Assembly (NCBI GenBank): GCA_938003725.1
Contig: CALKXX010000048.1
Location: forward strand, 1-6,675
Direction: 5' to 3'
Source: an uncultured Sphingomonadaceae bacterium
GTDB taxonomy: Bacteria > Pseudomonadota > Alphaproteobacteria > Sphingomonadales > Sphingomonadaceae
DNA length: 6,675 nucleotides
Shown: in pieces, positions 6,124-6,675 of the stretch
How positions within the stretch are numbered: position 1 is the first letter of the stretch
Layout of the letters: every line of letters begins with the position of its first letter
Made by a program: the position numbers and the translations under genes
The notes under the pieces: model-generated
Database searches by the model: none
The model's input: the letters and a program-made list of their open reading frames with translations, nothing else
What the model was told of the DNA's origin: nothing

Positions 6124-6675
6124 ATGCACGCATATCGCTCTCACAAATGTTCTGAACTTCGCAAATCCGATGTCGGGGTTGAAGCTCGTCTTTCGGGTTG
6201 GATACACAACAAACGGGATCATGGTAATTTGCTTTTTGTGGATTTGCGGGATCATTTTGGCCTCACTCAGATTGTTAGTGAACAGGGCAGCGAGGCTTTC
6301 AAACTGCTGGATGGTGCGCGCAAAGAATCTGTTATCACGGTCACGGGCAAGGTTACGGCACGTTCCGATGAAACCGTTAACTCCAACTTGCCAACTGGTG
6401 AGGTGGAATTGGTGGCAGATGCGGTTGATATGCAAGGACCGGCCGATGAACTGCCGATGCCTGTTTTTGGGGATCAGGAATATCCAGAAGATGTCCGCCT
6501 GCGCTATCGTTTTCTCGATCTACGCCGGGAAAAAGTACATGCCAACATGATGCTCCGTTCGAAGGTGATTACGAGCCTTCGCACCCGGATGACTGAACAG
6601 GGCTTTACCGAGTTTCAAACACCAATCCTGACCGCATCGTCACCAGAAGGCGCGCGTGACTATCTGGTGCCGAGC
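6124..6675 (+). CDS. aspS: Aspartyl-tRNA synthetase, N-terminal 184 codons (3' truncated by window edge)
   Basis: AspRS charges tRNA(Asp) with aspartate in the cytoplasm; it is a class IIb synthetase. The N-terminal OB-fold anticodon-binding domain (about residues 1-105) reads MHAYRSHKCSELR, LSGWIHNKRDHGNLLFVDLRD and NLPTGEVEL. The start of the catalytic domain follows with YRFLDLRRE, class II motif 1 (VITSLRTRMTEQGFTEFQTPIL, with its invariant Pro) and SPEGARDYLVPS, where the window ends. The start is supported by AAAGG at 6113-6117, six bases upstream, and by alignment to typical MHAYR starts recalled from sphingomonads. His33 in KRDHG and Thr84 at the place of a Lys in the E. coli loop suggest the non-discriminating type that also makes Asp-tRNA(Asn) for the GatCAB amidotransferase. 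It has its own candidate promoter and leader. Confidence 0.97.
   Translation, partial: MHAYRSHKCSELRKSDVGVEARLSGWIHNKRDHGNLLFVDLRDHFGLTQIVSEQGSEAFKLLDGARKESVITVTGKVTARSDETVNSNLPTGEVELVADAVDMQGPADELPMPVFGDQEYPEDVRLRYRFLDLRREKVHANMMLRSKVITSLRTRMTEQGFTEFQTPILTASSPEGARDYLVPS

Noticed and set aside
5992..6435. Open frame of 147 codons on the - strand across the oxidase end, the gap and aspS.
   Set aside because: It is antisense to conserved AspRS sequence and to the candidate promoter, with no family-like motif.
6053..6550. Open frame of 165 codons on the + strand overlapping aspS in another frame.
   Set aside because: The AspRS frame matches the family throughout; this one is a shadow with random composition.
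1..6675. Searched for CRISPR-like repeats, tRNA cloverleafs, insertion-sequence ends and toxin-antitoxin pairs.
   Set aside because: No repeated units with spacers, no tRNA-like arms, no transposase or long terminal inverted repeats, and the one small-gene pair (membrane protein plus flavoenzyme) does not look like a toxin-antitoxin module.

Overview
The window looks like ordinary chromosome from an alphaproteobacterium, most likely a sphingomonad (Sphingomonadales). The AspRS N-terminus and the PPK1 and Ppx/GppA sequences read like that lineage, and these genes resemble a ppk-ppx-rnd-aspS neighbourhood that I associate with sphingomonads from memory; no search was run. Base composition looks near even rather than very GC-rich, which would suit a marine or aquatic member, but this is weak evidence. 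The window is densely coding. Its longest gaps are 94 bases (4071-4164) and 112 bases (6012-6123). I see no tRNA, rRNA, CRISPR array, insertion sequence or phage gene.

Left part (2-2877, + strand): the last 455 codons of polyphosphate kinase PPK1 are followed after two bases by an exopolyphosphatase of the Ppx/GppA family. Ppx appears to start at a TTG codon. The two enzymes make and degrade inorganic polyphosphate and look co-transcribed. The operon ends head-on against rnd: the two stop codons are interlocked in four bases (2874-2877).

Middle (2874-4070, - strand): a complete ribonuclease D has all four DEDD metal ligands, the DEDDy tyrosine and an HRDC domain. Its start is set at 4070 by a good ribosome binding site, not at an upstream in-frame ATG at 4085.

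Accessory pair (4165-6011, + strand): this pair is divergent from rnd. A 110-residue protein with two likely membrane segments, which I do not recognise, overlaps by one base (TGATG) a 504-residue FAD-dependent oxidoreductase of the VAO / sugar-lactone oxidase (ALO) family. Both genes have strong GGGGAGG-type ribosome binding sites. The oxidase has Trp where covalently flavinylated relatives have His. This pair is the least explained part of the window.

Right edge (6124-6675, + strand): the first 184 codons of aspartyl-tRNA synthetase. The gap before it holds a perfect TTGACA box with a weak -10 and a 17-base perfect palindrome. The palindrome overlaps a second hairpin that runs into a short T-tract, a compact leader that could act as an attenuator, an mRNA stabiliser or a weak terminator. 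The AspRS carries His in its RRDHG-like loop, a mark of the non-discriminating (Asp/Asn) type.

I found no clear new system. The best leads are the membrane-protein/oxidase pair, the aspS leader, and the extreme packing of the convergent ppx/rnd ends.
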